Shown: in pieces, positions 6,407 to 14,256 of the stretch | Numbering within the stretch: position 1 is the first letter of the stretch | Layout of the letters: every line of letters begins with the position of its first letter | Source of the DNA: an uncultured Kiritimatiellota bacterium | Lineage (GTDB): Bacteria > Verrucomicrobiota > Kiritimatiellia > RFP12 > DVOR01 | Assembly (NCBI GenBank): GCA_944389945.1 | Contig: CALXOF010000006.1 | Location: 1-64,000, forward strand | Direction of reading: 5' to 3' | Length of the DNA stretch: 64,000 nt | The notes under the pieces: generated by a model | What the model saw: the letters and a program-made list of their open reading frames with translations, nothing else | Told to the model about the DNA's origin: nothing | Databases searched by the model: none | Translations under genes and position numbers: made by a program

Positions 6407-6610
6407 TATACTAATAACACGCGATGGGAGAGCCATCGTAACTTTGCACTTTACGCAAATTGATTGCCTCAGTCGAAACTTCGGAACTTTCAATTGAGAA
6501 GGCAATTCAATTGGTGAAGTGTGCCATTCCTTGGCACACTTCCTTTTTGGATGCTTTCTCATGGGTTCCGAAGACCTCGACTGAAGCACGCAAAAAGGAA
6601 GTGTGCTTTT
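6407..6610 (+). promoter_or_regulatory. structured leader RNA, copy A (riboswitch-like), with promoter
   Basis: TATACT (6407-6412) is followed by CACG (6418) and hairpin P1, CGATGG-GAGAG-CCATCG (6422-6438). P2 is TTTGC/GCAAA (6443-6459). A stacked arm follows: Pa CAGTCGA/TCGACTG (6470-6476 with 6577-6583), Pb CTTCGGAAC/GTTCCGAAG (6479-6487 with 6565-6573), Pd TGAGAAGGC/GCTTTCTCA (6495-6503 with 6553-6561) and Pc GAAGTGTGCC/GGCACACTTC (6516-6525 with 6533-6542). The segment 6534-6549 is perfectly complementary for 16 bases to 6591-6606, which holds the AAGGAA ribosome site of the next gene. Copies B (18568) and C (40610, minus) share the fold. Confidence 0.75.
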
Positions 6611-7660
6611 ATGTCTACAAATGACTCCTCTGACAAACTCCACTTGGCCTATGCAACGGACAAGGGATATTTACTTTTGGCGACGGTCTCGGCCTTGAGC
6701 GCCATCTCACAGACAAGCGACCCCGCACAGCTTGTCTTCCATCTGCTTGATTGTGGATTGGACGAGGCTGACTGGAAACGCTTCCATGAAACTTTGACGC
6801 GGGGTGATACGAAACCAACGGTGTTGCGTCATCGTATTGGGATGGGGCAATTTGAGGGGTTCACAAAGTGGCGAGGTAGCATGGGGCCATATGCGCGACT
6901 CCTGTTACCGGAGATTCTGCCAGATGAATCGTGGTGCGTGTATGTCGATTGTGACACCCTCTTCGTTGACGATCCGCTGAGGTTGCGCGCGTGCGTGGAC
7001 CACAAAGCCGCGCTTCAGGGATACCCGATTTGGCAGGGGAACTTTAGCGAACAATGGGTGGTGGATGAGGTTTGCGCCTGGTTTCGCGAAAATCGAGGCA
7101 AAGATATCGAGAATGGCACACTCTATATCAATTCAGGCTTCATTGTGGTCAATCTGGATTGGTGGCGCAGACATGGGGTAAAAGACGCGTGCATGGATTT
7201 CTTGCAACAATGCCCCTCCGCTCATTGGCCTGATGAAATGGCCCTCAACGATGCTTGTTTTGGCCACACCAAAGCTCTTCCCGCTGGATGGGGCACCTTC
7301 GCCGGCTATGCTTTGCGTACGCCTACACTCCACTGTGTCCATTATATCGGCTGTGCGCCGCACAAGACGCGTTTCAACCAAATGTATGGGTTCAACGACA
7401 TCACGGCCGCCTGGATGGTCTGTGCGCAAACACTGCTTGGCCTGTCTGTGACGGAGGCATGTGGTGTGCCGCGTTGGAAATGGGAACTTGGGCGGCTTTA
7501 CAACCATCTGCTTCGTCCTATCGTTGCACTTGGAGTACATCTTCCGAGTCTAAAAGGGACAAAGCTTGTCTTCCTACTCCAAGGAACCTTCGTTACAAGG
7601 GCCAATCGATGGCTCCATTCCCCTCGGCTGTGGACGGAGCGCTGGCATGGACAAGCCTGA
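6611..7660 (+). CDS. glycosyltransferase family 8 protein
   Basis: 349 residues. GT8 enzymes are retaining, metal-dependent sugar transferases that use UDP-sugars, often for LPS or surface glycans. The DxD motif is DCD at residues 113-115 (CVYVDCDTLFVDDP). The N-terminal LHLAYATDKGYLLLATVSAL, the LYINSGFIVVNLDWW segment and the later WPDEMALNDACFG match the GT8 fold. The acceptor and sugar cannot be read from the sequence. I chose ATG 6611 because AAGGAA lies ten bases upstream; the in-frame ATG at 6521 lies inside the leader RNA. The gene is monocistronic. Translation is probably controlled by the leader at 6418-6610. Confidence 0.87.
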   Translation: MSTNDSSDKLHLAYATDKGYLLLATVSALSAISQTSDPAQLVFHLLDCGLDEADWKRFHETLTRGDTKPTVLRHRIGMGQFEGFTKWRGSMGPYARLLLPEILPDESWCVYVDCDTLFVDDPLRLRACVDHKAALQGYPIWQGNFSEQWVVDEVCAWFRENRGKDIENGTLYINSGFIVVNLDWWRRHGVKDACMDFLQQCPSAHWPDEMALNDACFGHTKALPAGWGTFAGYALRTPTLHCVHYIGCAPHKTRFNQMYGFNDITAAWMVCAQTLLGLSVTEACGVPRWKWELGRLYNHLLRPIVALGVHLPSLKGTKLVFLLQGTFVTRANRWLHSPRLWTERWHGQA

Positions 7661-7814
7661 CGACTTCCCTTATCTTCTCTCTTCAGACACCATTTTATTC
7701 AAGGATGTTAAGTGTGACGCGATACAAGGGAATCTGAGTTGTTCAGACCTTGCGTGTTTCGCTGACTATGCACTACGTACCCATTGATGGATGTGTAGAG
7801 GTATGAAAGATTGA

Positions 7815-7990
7815 ATGGAGCTTCGCCCGTCGCGCGCTTGCCGCGCGTTCTGTTCTCTGTTTTCTGTTCTCCGTTCTCTGGGGTGGCGTCAGCCACCCCT
7901 TCCGTTCTCTGTTCTCTGGGGTGGCGCTAGCCACCCCTTCTGTTCTCCGGGGTGGCGTCAGCCGCCCCTCCGCGCGCCCCTGCACAGTGC
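7815..7990. repeat. HP-C cluster before argJ
   Basis: GCGCGCTTGCCGCGCG and repeated TTCTGTTCTCCG tracts are followed by three copies of the hairpin GGGGTGGCG-TCA-GCCACCCC (near 7889, 7919 and 7949), one with the loop changed to CTA together with its flank. No gene is seen between 7661 and 8039. The stretch 7661-7810 holds no feature I recognise. TATGGTACACT at 8000-8010 could be the argJ -10 region. Confidence 0.7.
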
Positions 7991-8039
7991 GCGGGATTAT
8001 GGTACACTTTATGCGTTTATCGATTGAAGGATTGCGACA

Positions 8040-9260
8040 ATGAGTGGGATTGACCCAACGGGAGGCGTGACCTCCGCGAAAGGCTTTCGCGCCGCGGGCG
8101 TGAAGGCCGGGGTGAAATATGCCGACCGCCTGGACGTTGCTCTGGTGGCCTCGGACCGTCCCTGCGCGGCGGCCGGCGTCTTCACCACCAACCAAGTCTT
8201 TGCGGCGCCGGTGGGTTTTGACCGTGCGCGCTTGGCTAAGGCCCCTGCGGCCCAGTGCGTGGCCGTGAACACCGGTTGCGCCAACGCTTGCACCGGCGAG
8301 GCCGGCCAGGAGGCCGCGGCCGCCATGGCCCGCGCCGCCGAGGAGGCTTTGGGTCTGCCCGAAGGTTCCGCGTTGGTGGCGAGCACGGGCGTCATCGGCG
8401 CGCCGCTCCCTGTCGACCGCGTGACCGCGGGCATCGCCGCCGCCGCCCAGGCCCTTTCCGAGGGTCCGGAGGTGAACGAGACCGCCGCGCGCGCCATCAT
8501 GACCACCGACACGCGGCCCAAGCACGCCGCCATCACCTGCGAGATTGACGGCAAGACCGTCACGCTGGGCGGCATGTGCAAGGGCGCCGGCATGATCGAG
8601 CCCAAGATGGCCACCATGCTCGCCTTTATCACCACCGACGCCGCCGTCGACCCCGGCTGGCTGCAAGACGCCCTCAAGGCCGCCACCGACCAGAGTTTCA
8701 ACTGCGTGGTGGTGGACGGCGACGAATCGACCAACGACTCCCTCTTCTGTCTGGCCAACGGCGCCGCCGGCAACACGCCCCTCTGCGCCGCCCATCCGCA
8801 GGCCGCCACCTTCCAAGAGGCGCTTGACGCGCTCTGCCAGGCCCTGGCCAAGGAAATCGTCATGGACGGCGAGGGCGTGAGCAAGTTCGTCACCGTGCGC
8901 GTGACCGGCGCCGAGACGCCGCACGACGCGCACCTGGTGGCCCGCGCCATCGCCCGCTCGCCCCTCGTCAAGACCTCTTGGTTCGGCCGTGACCCCAACT
9001 GGGGCCGCGTGCTCTGCGCCGCGGGTTACTCCGGCGCCGAGGTCGACCCCACCAAGACCCGCATTCTCTATGCCGGCGTCTGCGCCTACGACTGCGGGAA
9101 GATCGCCGACGAGGCCACGCTCGCCGAGCTCTCCAAGCGCATGGAGGCCCGCGCCTTTGATGTCGACGTCGAGCTCGGGTTGGGCGACGGCGCCGAGACC
9201 GTCTTCACCTGCGACCTCACCTTCGAGTACGTGAAGATCAACGCGGAGTACACCACATGA
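8040..9260 (+). CDS. argJ: bifunctional glutamate N-acetyltransferase / ornithine acetyltransferase
   Basis: 406 residues, the usual length. ArgJ moves the acetyl group from N-acetylornithine to glutamate, and in bifunctional forms also uses acetyl-CoA, so it closes the acetyl cycle of arginine synthesis. The precursor cleaves itself before the Thr of the MATML motif: KGAGMIEPKMATML is present near residue 180-193, giving alpha and beta chains. GSALVASTGVIG and WGRVLCAAGYSG are further family segments. ATG 8040 has GAAGGA upstream. It is the first gene of argJ-argB-argD; the argB start overlaps its stop (ATGA). Confidence 0.95.
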   Translation: MSGIDPTGGVTSAKGFRAAGVKAGVKYADRLDVALVASDRPCAAAGVFTTNQVFAAPVGFDRARLAKAPAAQCVAVNTGCANACTGEAGQEAAAAMARAAEEALGLPEGSALVASTGVIGAPLPVDRVTAGIAAAAQALSEGPEVNETAARAIMTTDTRPKHAAITCEIDGKTVTLGGMCKGAGMIEPKMATMLAFITTDAAVDPGWLQDALKAATDQSFNCVVVDGDESTNDSLFCLANGAAGNTPLCAAHPQAATFQEALDALCQALAKEIVMDGEGVSKFVTVRVTGAETPHDAHLVARAIARSPLVKTSWFGRDPNWGRVLCAAGYSGAEVDPTKTRILYAGVCAYDCGKIADEATLAELSKRMEARAFDVDVELGLGDGAETVFTCDLTFEYVKINAEYTT

Positions 9261-10150
9261 CCACCGTCGAGCAATGCATCGAGAAGGCCAACGTCCTCAT
9301 CGAGGCCGTGCCTTATATCCAGGACTTCCGCGGGAGCCTCGTGGTCGTCAAGGTCGGCGGCAGCGTCATGGAGTCCCCGGACAACCTCTTCCGCCTCCTC
9401 AGCGACGTCGCCTTCATGCGGACTGTCGGCATCAAGGTCATCCTGGTGCACGGCGGCGGCAAGGCCATCAGCCGCGCCATGGCCGAGGCCGGCATCCCCC
9501 CCAACTTCGTCCGCGGCCTGCGCGTCACCGACGAGCAGACCATCGAGGTCGTCGAGTCCGTCATCAAGCGCGAGGTCAACGCCAACATCCTCCGCCTCCT
9601 CAACGACAACTTCCACGTCATCGCCCGCCCCCTCCACGGCGACTGGATCCTCACCGTCCGCAAGGAGACCGGCATCGACCCCGAAACCGGCGCCACCCTC
9701 GACTGGGGTTATGTGGGCCAGCCCACCAAGGTCAAGATCAACTCCATCACCGACATGACCGACGCCGGCGTCATCCCCGTGATCACGCCTCTCGGCCTCG
9801 GCGAGGAGGACGGCAAGCTTTACAATGTCAACGCGGACGTCGCGGCCGTGGCCATCGCCAAGGCCCTGCGCGTGCGCAAACTCGTTTTCATCTCTGACGT
9901 CCCCGGACTCCTGCGCGACGTCGGAGACCCCACGTCCCTCATCTCCACCCTCCGCGTCGGCAACGTCGCGCGGCTCAAGGAGGAGGGCGTTATCAGCGGC
10001 GGGATGATCCCCAAGATCGACAGCTGCGTCGAGGCTATCGAGGCCGGCGTGCAGCGCGTCCACTTGGTGGATGGCAGAATGCCCCACTCCCTGCTGCTCG
10101 AAATCTTCACGAAACAAGGCGTAGGAACGGAGATCAAAGCCGATGAGTGA
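9257..10150 (+). CDS. argB: acetylglutamate kinase
   Basis: 297 residues. It phosphorylates N-acetylglutamate with ATP, the second step of the acetylated arginine route. VVVKVGGSVM near residue 29-38 is the phosphate-binding Lys-Gly-Gly region of the amino acid kinase family. LVHGGGKAIS follows, and NVNADVAAVAIAKAL and SGGMIPKIDSCVEAI lie in the C-terminal half. The start ATG overlaps the argJ stop by four bases. The stop overlaps argD by eight bases, which points to translational coupling. The N-terminal helix (VEQCIEKANVLIEAVPYIQ) is like that of arginine-sensitive, hexameric forms, so feedback inhibition by arginine is plausible. Confidence 0.96.
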   Translation: MTTVEQCIEKANVLIEAVPYIQDFRGSLVVVKVGGSVMESPDNLFRLLSDVAFMRTVGIKVILVHGGGKAISRAMAEAGIPPNFVRGLRVTDEQTIEVVESVIKREVNANILRLLNDNFHVIARPLHGDWILTVRKETGIDPETGATLDWGYVGQPTKVKINSITDMTDAGVIPVITPLGLGEEDGKLYNVNADVAAVAIAKALRVRKLVFISDVPGLLRDVGDPTSLISTLRVGNVARLKEEGVISGGMIPKIDSCVEAIEAGVQRVHLVDGRMPHSLLLEIFTKQGVGTEIKADE

Positions 10151-11345
10151 GAAAACCAAAGACATCGCCAACCTGTACGATTTGTGCCTCATGCACACCT
10201 ATACCCCTGCCATCGCCATCCTCGAAGGCCACGGCAGCAAGGTGACCGGCATGGACAACATGCAGTACATCGACCTCACCGCCGGCATCGCCACCCTCGC
10301 CTGCGGCCACTGCCACCCCAAAGTCACCGAGGCCATCGTCAACCAGGCCAAGCTCCTCCCCCACTGCTCCAACCTCTACTACAACCCCAACATGGCCCTC
10401 CTCGGCCAGCGCCTCTCCAAGCTCTCCGGCGGCTACAAGGCCTTCTTCGCCAACTCCGGCGCCGAAGCCAACGAGAACATGGTCAAGATCGCCCGCCTCT
10501 GGGGCAAGGACCACGGCGGCCGCTACGAAGTCATCACCTTCAACAAGGGCTTCCACGGCCGCACCCTCGCCATGTGCGCCGCCACCGCCCAGACCAAGAT
10601 CCAGGACGGCTTCGACCCCCTCCCCACCGGCTTCGCCTACGCGGATTACAACGACCTCGACTCCGTCAAGGCCGCCCTCACCGACCGCACCGTCGCCATC
10701 ATGCTTGAGCCCGTCCAGGGCGAAGGCGGCGTCATCCCCGCAGACCCCGCCTTCCTCCAAGGCATCGCCGACCTCTGCAAGGAGCATGACCTCCTCCTCC
10801 TCTTCGATGAGATCCAGACCGGCATGGGCCGCACCGGCACCCTCTTCGCCTGGGAAGACACCCCCGTCAAGCCCGACCTCTTCACCCTCGCCAAGGCCCT
10901 CGGCGGCGGCCTCCCCCTCTCCGCCGTCCTCGCCCGCCCCGACATCGCCGACCTCGTCAAGCCCGGCATGCTCGGCACCACCTTCGGCGGCAACCCCTGC
11001 GCCTGCGCCGCAGCCCTCGCCGTCCTCGACGTCATCGAAGAGGAAAAGCTCCTCGACCACGCCAAGACCGCCGGCGCCCAGCTCCGCGAAGGCCTCGAAG
11101 CCCTCGCCGCCGTCCATCCCCAGATCCTCGACGTCCGCGGCAAAGGCCTCCTCCTCGGCATGGTCGTCGAAGGCGCCGCCAAGGACGTCGTCGAAGCCTG
11201 CCGCAACCTCGGCGCCCTCTGCTGCACCGCCGGCGAGCACGTCGTCCGCTTCATCCCCCCGCTGAACATCCCCGAAAAGGACATCGCCGAAGCCCTCGAC
11301 ATGATTTCCGACGCCCTCGACCAGCTCTGGGGCGACGCCGAATAA
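10143..11345 (+). CDS. argD: acetylornithine aminotransferase
   Basis: 400 residues. A class III PLP-dependent aminotransferase that makes N-acetylornithine from N-acetylglutamate semialdehyde with glutamate as amino donor. FFANSGAEANE, FNKGFHGRT, EPVQGEGGVIPA, LLLFDEIQTGMGRTG and TLAKALGGGLP are visible; the Lys of TLAKALGGG is the expected PLP lysine. It begins inside the end of argB, so it is the third gene of the operon. No argC, argF, argG or argH lies nearby. The coding strand is extremely C-rich at third positions. Ornithine or succinyl-diaminopimelate activity is possible but the context favours argD. Confidence 0.95.
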   Translation: MSEKTKDIANLYDLCLMHTYTPAIAILEGHGSKVTGMDNMQYIDLTAGIATLACGHCHPKVTEAIVNQAKLLPHCSNLYYNPNMALLGQRLSKLSGGYKAFFANSGAEANENMVKIARLWGKDHGGRYEVITFNKGFHGRTLAMCAATAQTKIQDGFDPLPTGFAYADYNDLDSVKAALTDRTVAIMLEPVQGEGGVIPADPAFLQGIADLCKEHDLLLLFDEIQTGMGRTGTLFAWEDTPVKPDLFTLAKALGGGLPLSAVLARPDIADLVKPGMLGTTFGGNPCACAAALAVLDVIEEEKLLDHAKTAGAQLREGLEALAAVHPQILDVRGKGLLLGMVVEGAAKDVVEACRNLGALCCTAGEHVVRFIPPLNIPEKDIAEALDMISDALDQLWGDAE

Positions 11346-11378
11346 ACCCCTTCACCCAACACGAAAGGACCCATCCCC

Positions 11379-12062
11379 ATGTCTCTCCGCAACCTCATCG
11401 CCGCCGGCGTCGTCTCCGCCGCCGCCATCGTCGCCACCGCCGCCACCGCCGCCGAAGTCGCCGAAAAGGGCGCCGAACTCGGCAAGTGGACCAGCGACGC
11501 CCCCGCCGCCCAGGAACTCGCCAAGAAGACCGGCAAGCCCCTCTTCATCCAGTTCACCGGCTCCGACTGGTGCGGCTGGTGCAAGCTCATGGATGGCAAA
11601 GTCTTCTCCACCACCGAGTGGGCCGACTACGCCAAGGACAACCTCGTCCTCCTCTACATCGACTTCCCCCGCGGCAAGCAGCAGAGCAAGGAACTCGAGG
11701 ACCAGAACGAGAAGCTCTCCGAGCAATACGGCATCGGCGGCTTCCCCACCTACATCATCCTCGATGCCCAGGGCAAGCAGCTCGGCCAGCTCGGCGCCAG
11801 CCAGGACGCCACCCCCCAGGGCTTCATTGACCAGGTGAAGGACGTCCTCATCATCCAGAGCATCGATAAGCTCCTCTCCGCCGAAGACCTCGCCGCCTAC
11901 AAGGCCGCCGAGGCCGAATTCGCCAAGCTCGAGAAGGAAGCCGAGGCCCTTCAGGCCAAGATCATGAAGGAAGCCCAAGCCCTCCAGACCCGCTTCGATG
12001 CCAACCGCGCCAAGACTGACGCCCTCAAGGCCAAAGCCCGCGAAGCCGCCAAGGCCAAGTGA
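11379..12062 (+). CDS. secreted thioredoxin-like protein with coiled-coil tail
   Basis: 227 residues. A signal peptide covers about residues 1-25 (cleavage near ATA-AE). A thioredoxin fold follows, with CGWC at 65-68 in the context FTGSDWCGWCKLM, and GGFPTYIILDAQGK further on; this type resembles the DUF255/thioredoxin_7 group. Residues 165-227 are an Ala/Glu/Lys-rich helix, probably a coiled coil. The protein likely works in the periplasm as a disulfide reductase or oxidase, but its partner is unknown. AAAGGA sits eight bases before ATG. It follows argD by 33 bases and may be cotranscribed. A terminator follows at 12082. Confidence 0.8.
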   Translation: MSLRNLIAAGVVSAAAIVATAATAAEVAEKGAELGKWTSDAPAAQELAKKTGKPLFIQFTGSDWCGWCKLMDGKVFSTTEWADYAKDNLVLLYIDFPRGKQQSKELEDQNEKLSEQYGIGGFPTYIILDAQGKQLGQLGASQDATPQGFIDQVKDVLIIQSIDKLLSAEDLAAYKAAEAEFAKLEKEAEALQAKIMKEAQALQTRFDANRAKTDALKAKAREAAKAK

Positions 12063-12081
12063 GCCCCCACGGCTCCCCCTC

Positions 12082-12109
12082 AAAAAGGCCCCCACCCGGG
12101 GCCTTTTTG
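12082..12109 (+). terminator. terminator after the thioredoxin-like gene
   Basis: GGCCCC (12087-12092) pairs with GGGGCC (12098-12103) and is followed by TTTTTG. An A-run precedes the stem. Confidence 0.85.
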
Positions 12110-12112
12110 TTT

Positions 12113-12335
12113 CACGCTGGAGGCTTGGAAGCTTGGCTACCCCTCTCAAGACCGCCTGTCTAAGAAACCGCAGATTCCGCAGATTGGGGCGTGCTGACGC
12201 ACGCAGGACGCACGAATTGAAAGTTTAGAAGGTTAGAGACTTGGCTTTTTATCCACGGCCTATCCGTCGCCCCGCAGGGGCGCTCCGTTCTCCGTTTTCC
12301 GTTTTCCGTTCTCCGGGGCGCGTCAGCGCCCCTTA
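12113..12335. repeat. repeat mosaic before the AAA-ATPase gene
   Basis: DR9 GGAGGCTTGGAAG (12117-12140), a shortened HP-D (12165-12207) whose hairpin is GCGTGCTGACGCACGC, a DR9 remnant (12215-12245) and HP-C with GCCCCGCAGGGGC and GGGGCGCGTCAGCGCCCC hairpins (12264-12335). TATACT at 12341 precedes the gene. Confidence 0.7.
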
Positions 12336-12363
12336 TGCTATACTATAAACAAGGAGCAACGCC

Positions 12364-13941
12364 ATGGAAGAAGAGAAGATTGCGCAAGGGACCTATGACT
12401 TCCGCGTCATGCGGGAGGATGGATTCCGTTATGTGGACAAGACGGCATTGCTCTATCCGCTCGTCACGCGCGGGAGAGATTCCTTCTTCTTCATCTCGCG
12501 TCCTCGGCGCTTCGGCAAATCGCTGATGCTCTCCACGTTGGAATGTCTCTTCCGTGGCGAGCGCGAGCTCTTCAAGGGTCTAGCCATCGACAAGATGGAT
12601 TACGACTGGAAATCCTATCCCATCCTCCACTTCAACTTCGCGGGCCTCAATGTGGAGACGCTCGAGACCTTCAAGATTGACTTTCGCAGCTATGTCAGGG
12701 AGACGTTGACCAAGGCCGGGTGTGAATGGAACAACGCGGATTTTCCCGGCGCCAACTTCAGCCGGGCCATCAAAACCTTGGCGGCTGCCTCGGAACAGAA
12801 GTCCGTGGTTATCCTCATCGATGAGTACGACGCACCCGTTGGTCATGCGCTGAATGACATCCAAAAAGCCTCAGCCATCCGCCAAGAATTGTCGAACTTC
12901 TACATTCAAATCAAGAACAACGTCGGCGCCATCCGTTTCATGATGATGACCGGCGTGACGCGCTTCACCCAGCTTTCCGTCTTCTCGGCGCTGAACAACC
13001 TCACCGACCTGACGATGGACGACCAATATGCCACGCTCCTTGGCTACACCGATGAGGAGCTGGAGGCCAACTTCAGCAAGACGTTGCATCGCCATGCCGA
13101 GGTCATGGGCCTTTCCTATGAAGATTACCGCGAGAAACTTCGCTGGTGGTACAACGGTTACCGTTTCGCCCGCTGGAACACGATCAAGGTCTACAATCCC
13201 TTCGCCATCGGACAAACCCTCAGAGCCTGTACCCCCGAGTTCATCGGCACATGGATCTCCACCGGGTGGACTTCCGCCGTCTTCCACTATTTTGCGAACA
13301 ACCAACTCGCTGAACAGGACTACGAAAACGTTGAAGATGTCTTCGAGGAAGATCTGAACGTCTGCGGGCTAGAGAGCATCAATCCCATCGCCATGCTTTA
13401 CCAGGGCGGTTACCTCACCATCAAAGACTACCGAAACGGAGCCTTCACCCTCGGCATCCCTGACGAAGAGGTTCGCCGCGCGTTCAATGCTCAGCTCGTC
13501 AAGAAGTTTGTCGGACAGGAAGACAACCATTACCTCAGCGTTGTCAGTCGGGCCCTGATGCGTGCCGACTTCGCCACCTTCTTCGGCAAACTCTCCGACC
13601 TCTACGCACATCTTACTTATGGCCCCAAAGAGGACAGCGTGCAGGAGTTCTCCTTCCAACGCATTCTCTACGTGTTACTGACCTCCAGTGGATTCTTCCG
13701 CGTCACCGCCGAGGACCGCCAGTCTCACGGTCGCGCAGATTTGGTCGCCGAGACGCCCGAGCGTGTCTTTGTCTTTGAGCTCAAGGTCGACGGCACGCCC
13801 CAAGAGGCCCTGGCCCAAATCAAAGAAAAAGGCTACGCCGAGCCCTATCGCCACAGCGGCAAGGAAATTCACCTCATCGGCCTCTCCTTCAACGGCGAAA
13901 CCCGCCGCCTCACCGGCACCGCAACCGAGCCCCTCGTGTAG
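12364..13941 (+). CDS. AAA-ATPase-like / PD-(D/E)XK nuclease domain protein
   Basis: 525 residues. The N-terminal AAA-ATPase-like domain has a P-loop in the form SRPRRFGKSLMLST near residue 44-57 and a Walker B-like VVILIDEYDAPV near 143-154. A nuclease-like domain lies at the C-terminus: HGRADLVAETPERVFVFELK is a G-x-x-D...ExK core of the PD-(D/E)XK fold. The family (AAA-ATPase_like with DUF1703) is common in gut Bacteroidetes and PVC bacteria. Its role is unproven; defence or mobile-element functions have been proposed from the fold. A related gene lies at 45643-47226. Start: GGAGC ahead of ATG and TATACT upstream. PAL23 copy 2 follows directly. Confidence 0.85.
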   Translation: MEEEKIAQGTYDFRVMREDGFRYVDKTALLYPLVTRGRDSFFFISRPRRFGKSLMLSTLECLFRGERELFKGLAIDKMDYDWKSYPILHFNFAGLNVETLETFKIDFRSYVRETLTKAGCEWNNADFPGANFSRAIKTLAAASEQKSVVILIDEYDAPVGHALNDIQKASAIRQELSNFYIQIKNNVGAIRFMMMTGVTRFTQLSVFSALNNLTDLTMDDQYATLLGYTDEELEANFSKTLHRHAEVMGLSYEDYREKLRWWYNGYRFARWNTIKVYNPFAIGQTLRACTPEFIGTWISTGWTSAVFHYFANNQLAEQDYENVEDVFEEDLNVCGLESINPIAMLYQGGYLTIKDYRNGAFTLGIPDEEVRRAFNAQLVKKFVGQEDNHYLSVVSRALMRADFATFFGKLSDLYAHLTYGPKEDSVQEFSFQRILYVLLTSSGFFRVTAEDRQSHGRADLVAETPERVFVFELKVDGTPQEALAQIKEKGYAEPYRHSGKEIHLIGLSFNGETRRLTGTATEPLV

Positions 13942-13964
13942 GCCTCCAAAAGCCCCCTTCCGAG

Positions 13965-14045
13965 ACCCTATAGTGGTCCGAGGTCAACCACTATAGTGGT
14001 CGGGGTCGAGACCCTATAGTGGTCCACCCCGAAACCCTTAAGGGT
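13965..14045. repeat. PAL23 phased palindrome array, copy 2
   Basis: Four 12-mers with centres exactly 23 bp apart, in the opposite orientation to copy 1 (the TTAA member is last). It starts 23 bases after the stop of the AAA-ATPase gene. HP-C tracts (GTTTTCCGTTTTCCG) follow at 14108-14165. The rest of the gap to 14256 holds nothing else I can name. Confidence 0.85.
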
Positions 14046-14256
14046 CCGGAAAGCCCCCTTTAGGGCCCCCCTTTCCGCCCCCCTCCATCACTCTGTCCAC
14101 CGCTTTATCCGTCGCCCCGCAGAGGCGTCCCGTTCTCCGTTTTCCGTTTTCCGTTTTCCGTTCTCCCGGCTTTCTTACGGACTCCTCATAGTTCCCCCCT
14201 TGAATTCACATAGAAATAAGCGTAAACTATTGAGCATTCTTATTCAAGGAGCGACT

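Noticed and set aside
6521-6610. Longer start for the GT8 protein at 6521
   Set aside because: The extension would be translated from the conserved leader helices; ATG 6611 has the ribosome site.
6418-6610. Leader RNA as a known riboswitch (c-di-GMP, SAM, cobalamin, glycine, lysine, preQ1, fluoride)
   Set aside because: None of the conserved core sequences I know for these classes is present; a formal Rfam search remains the deciding test.
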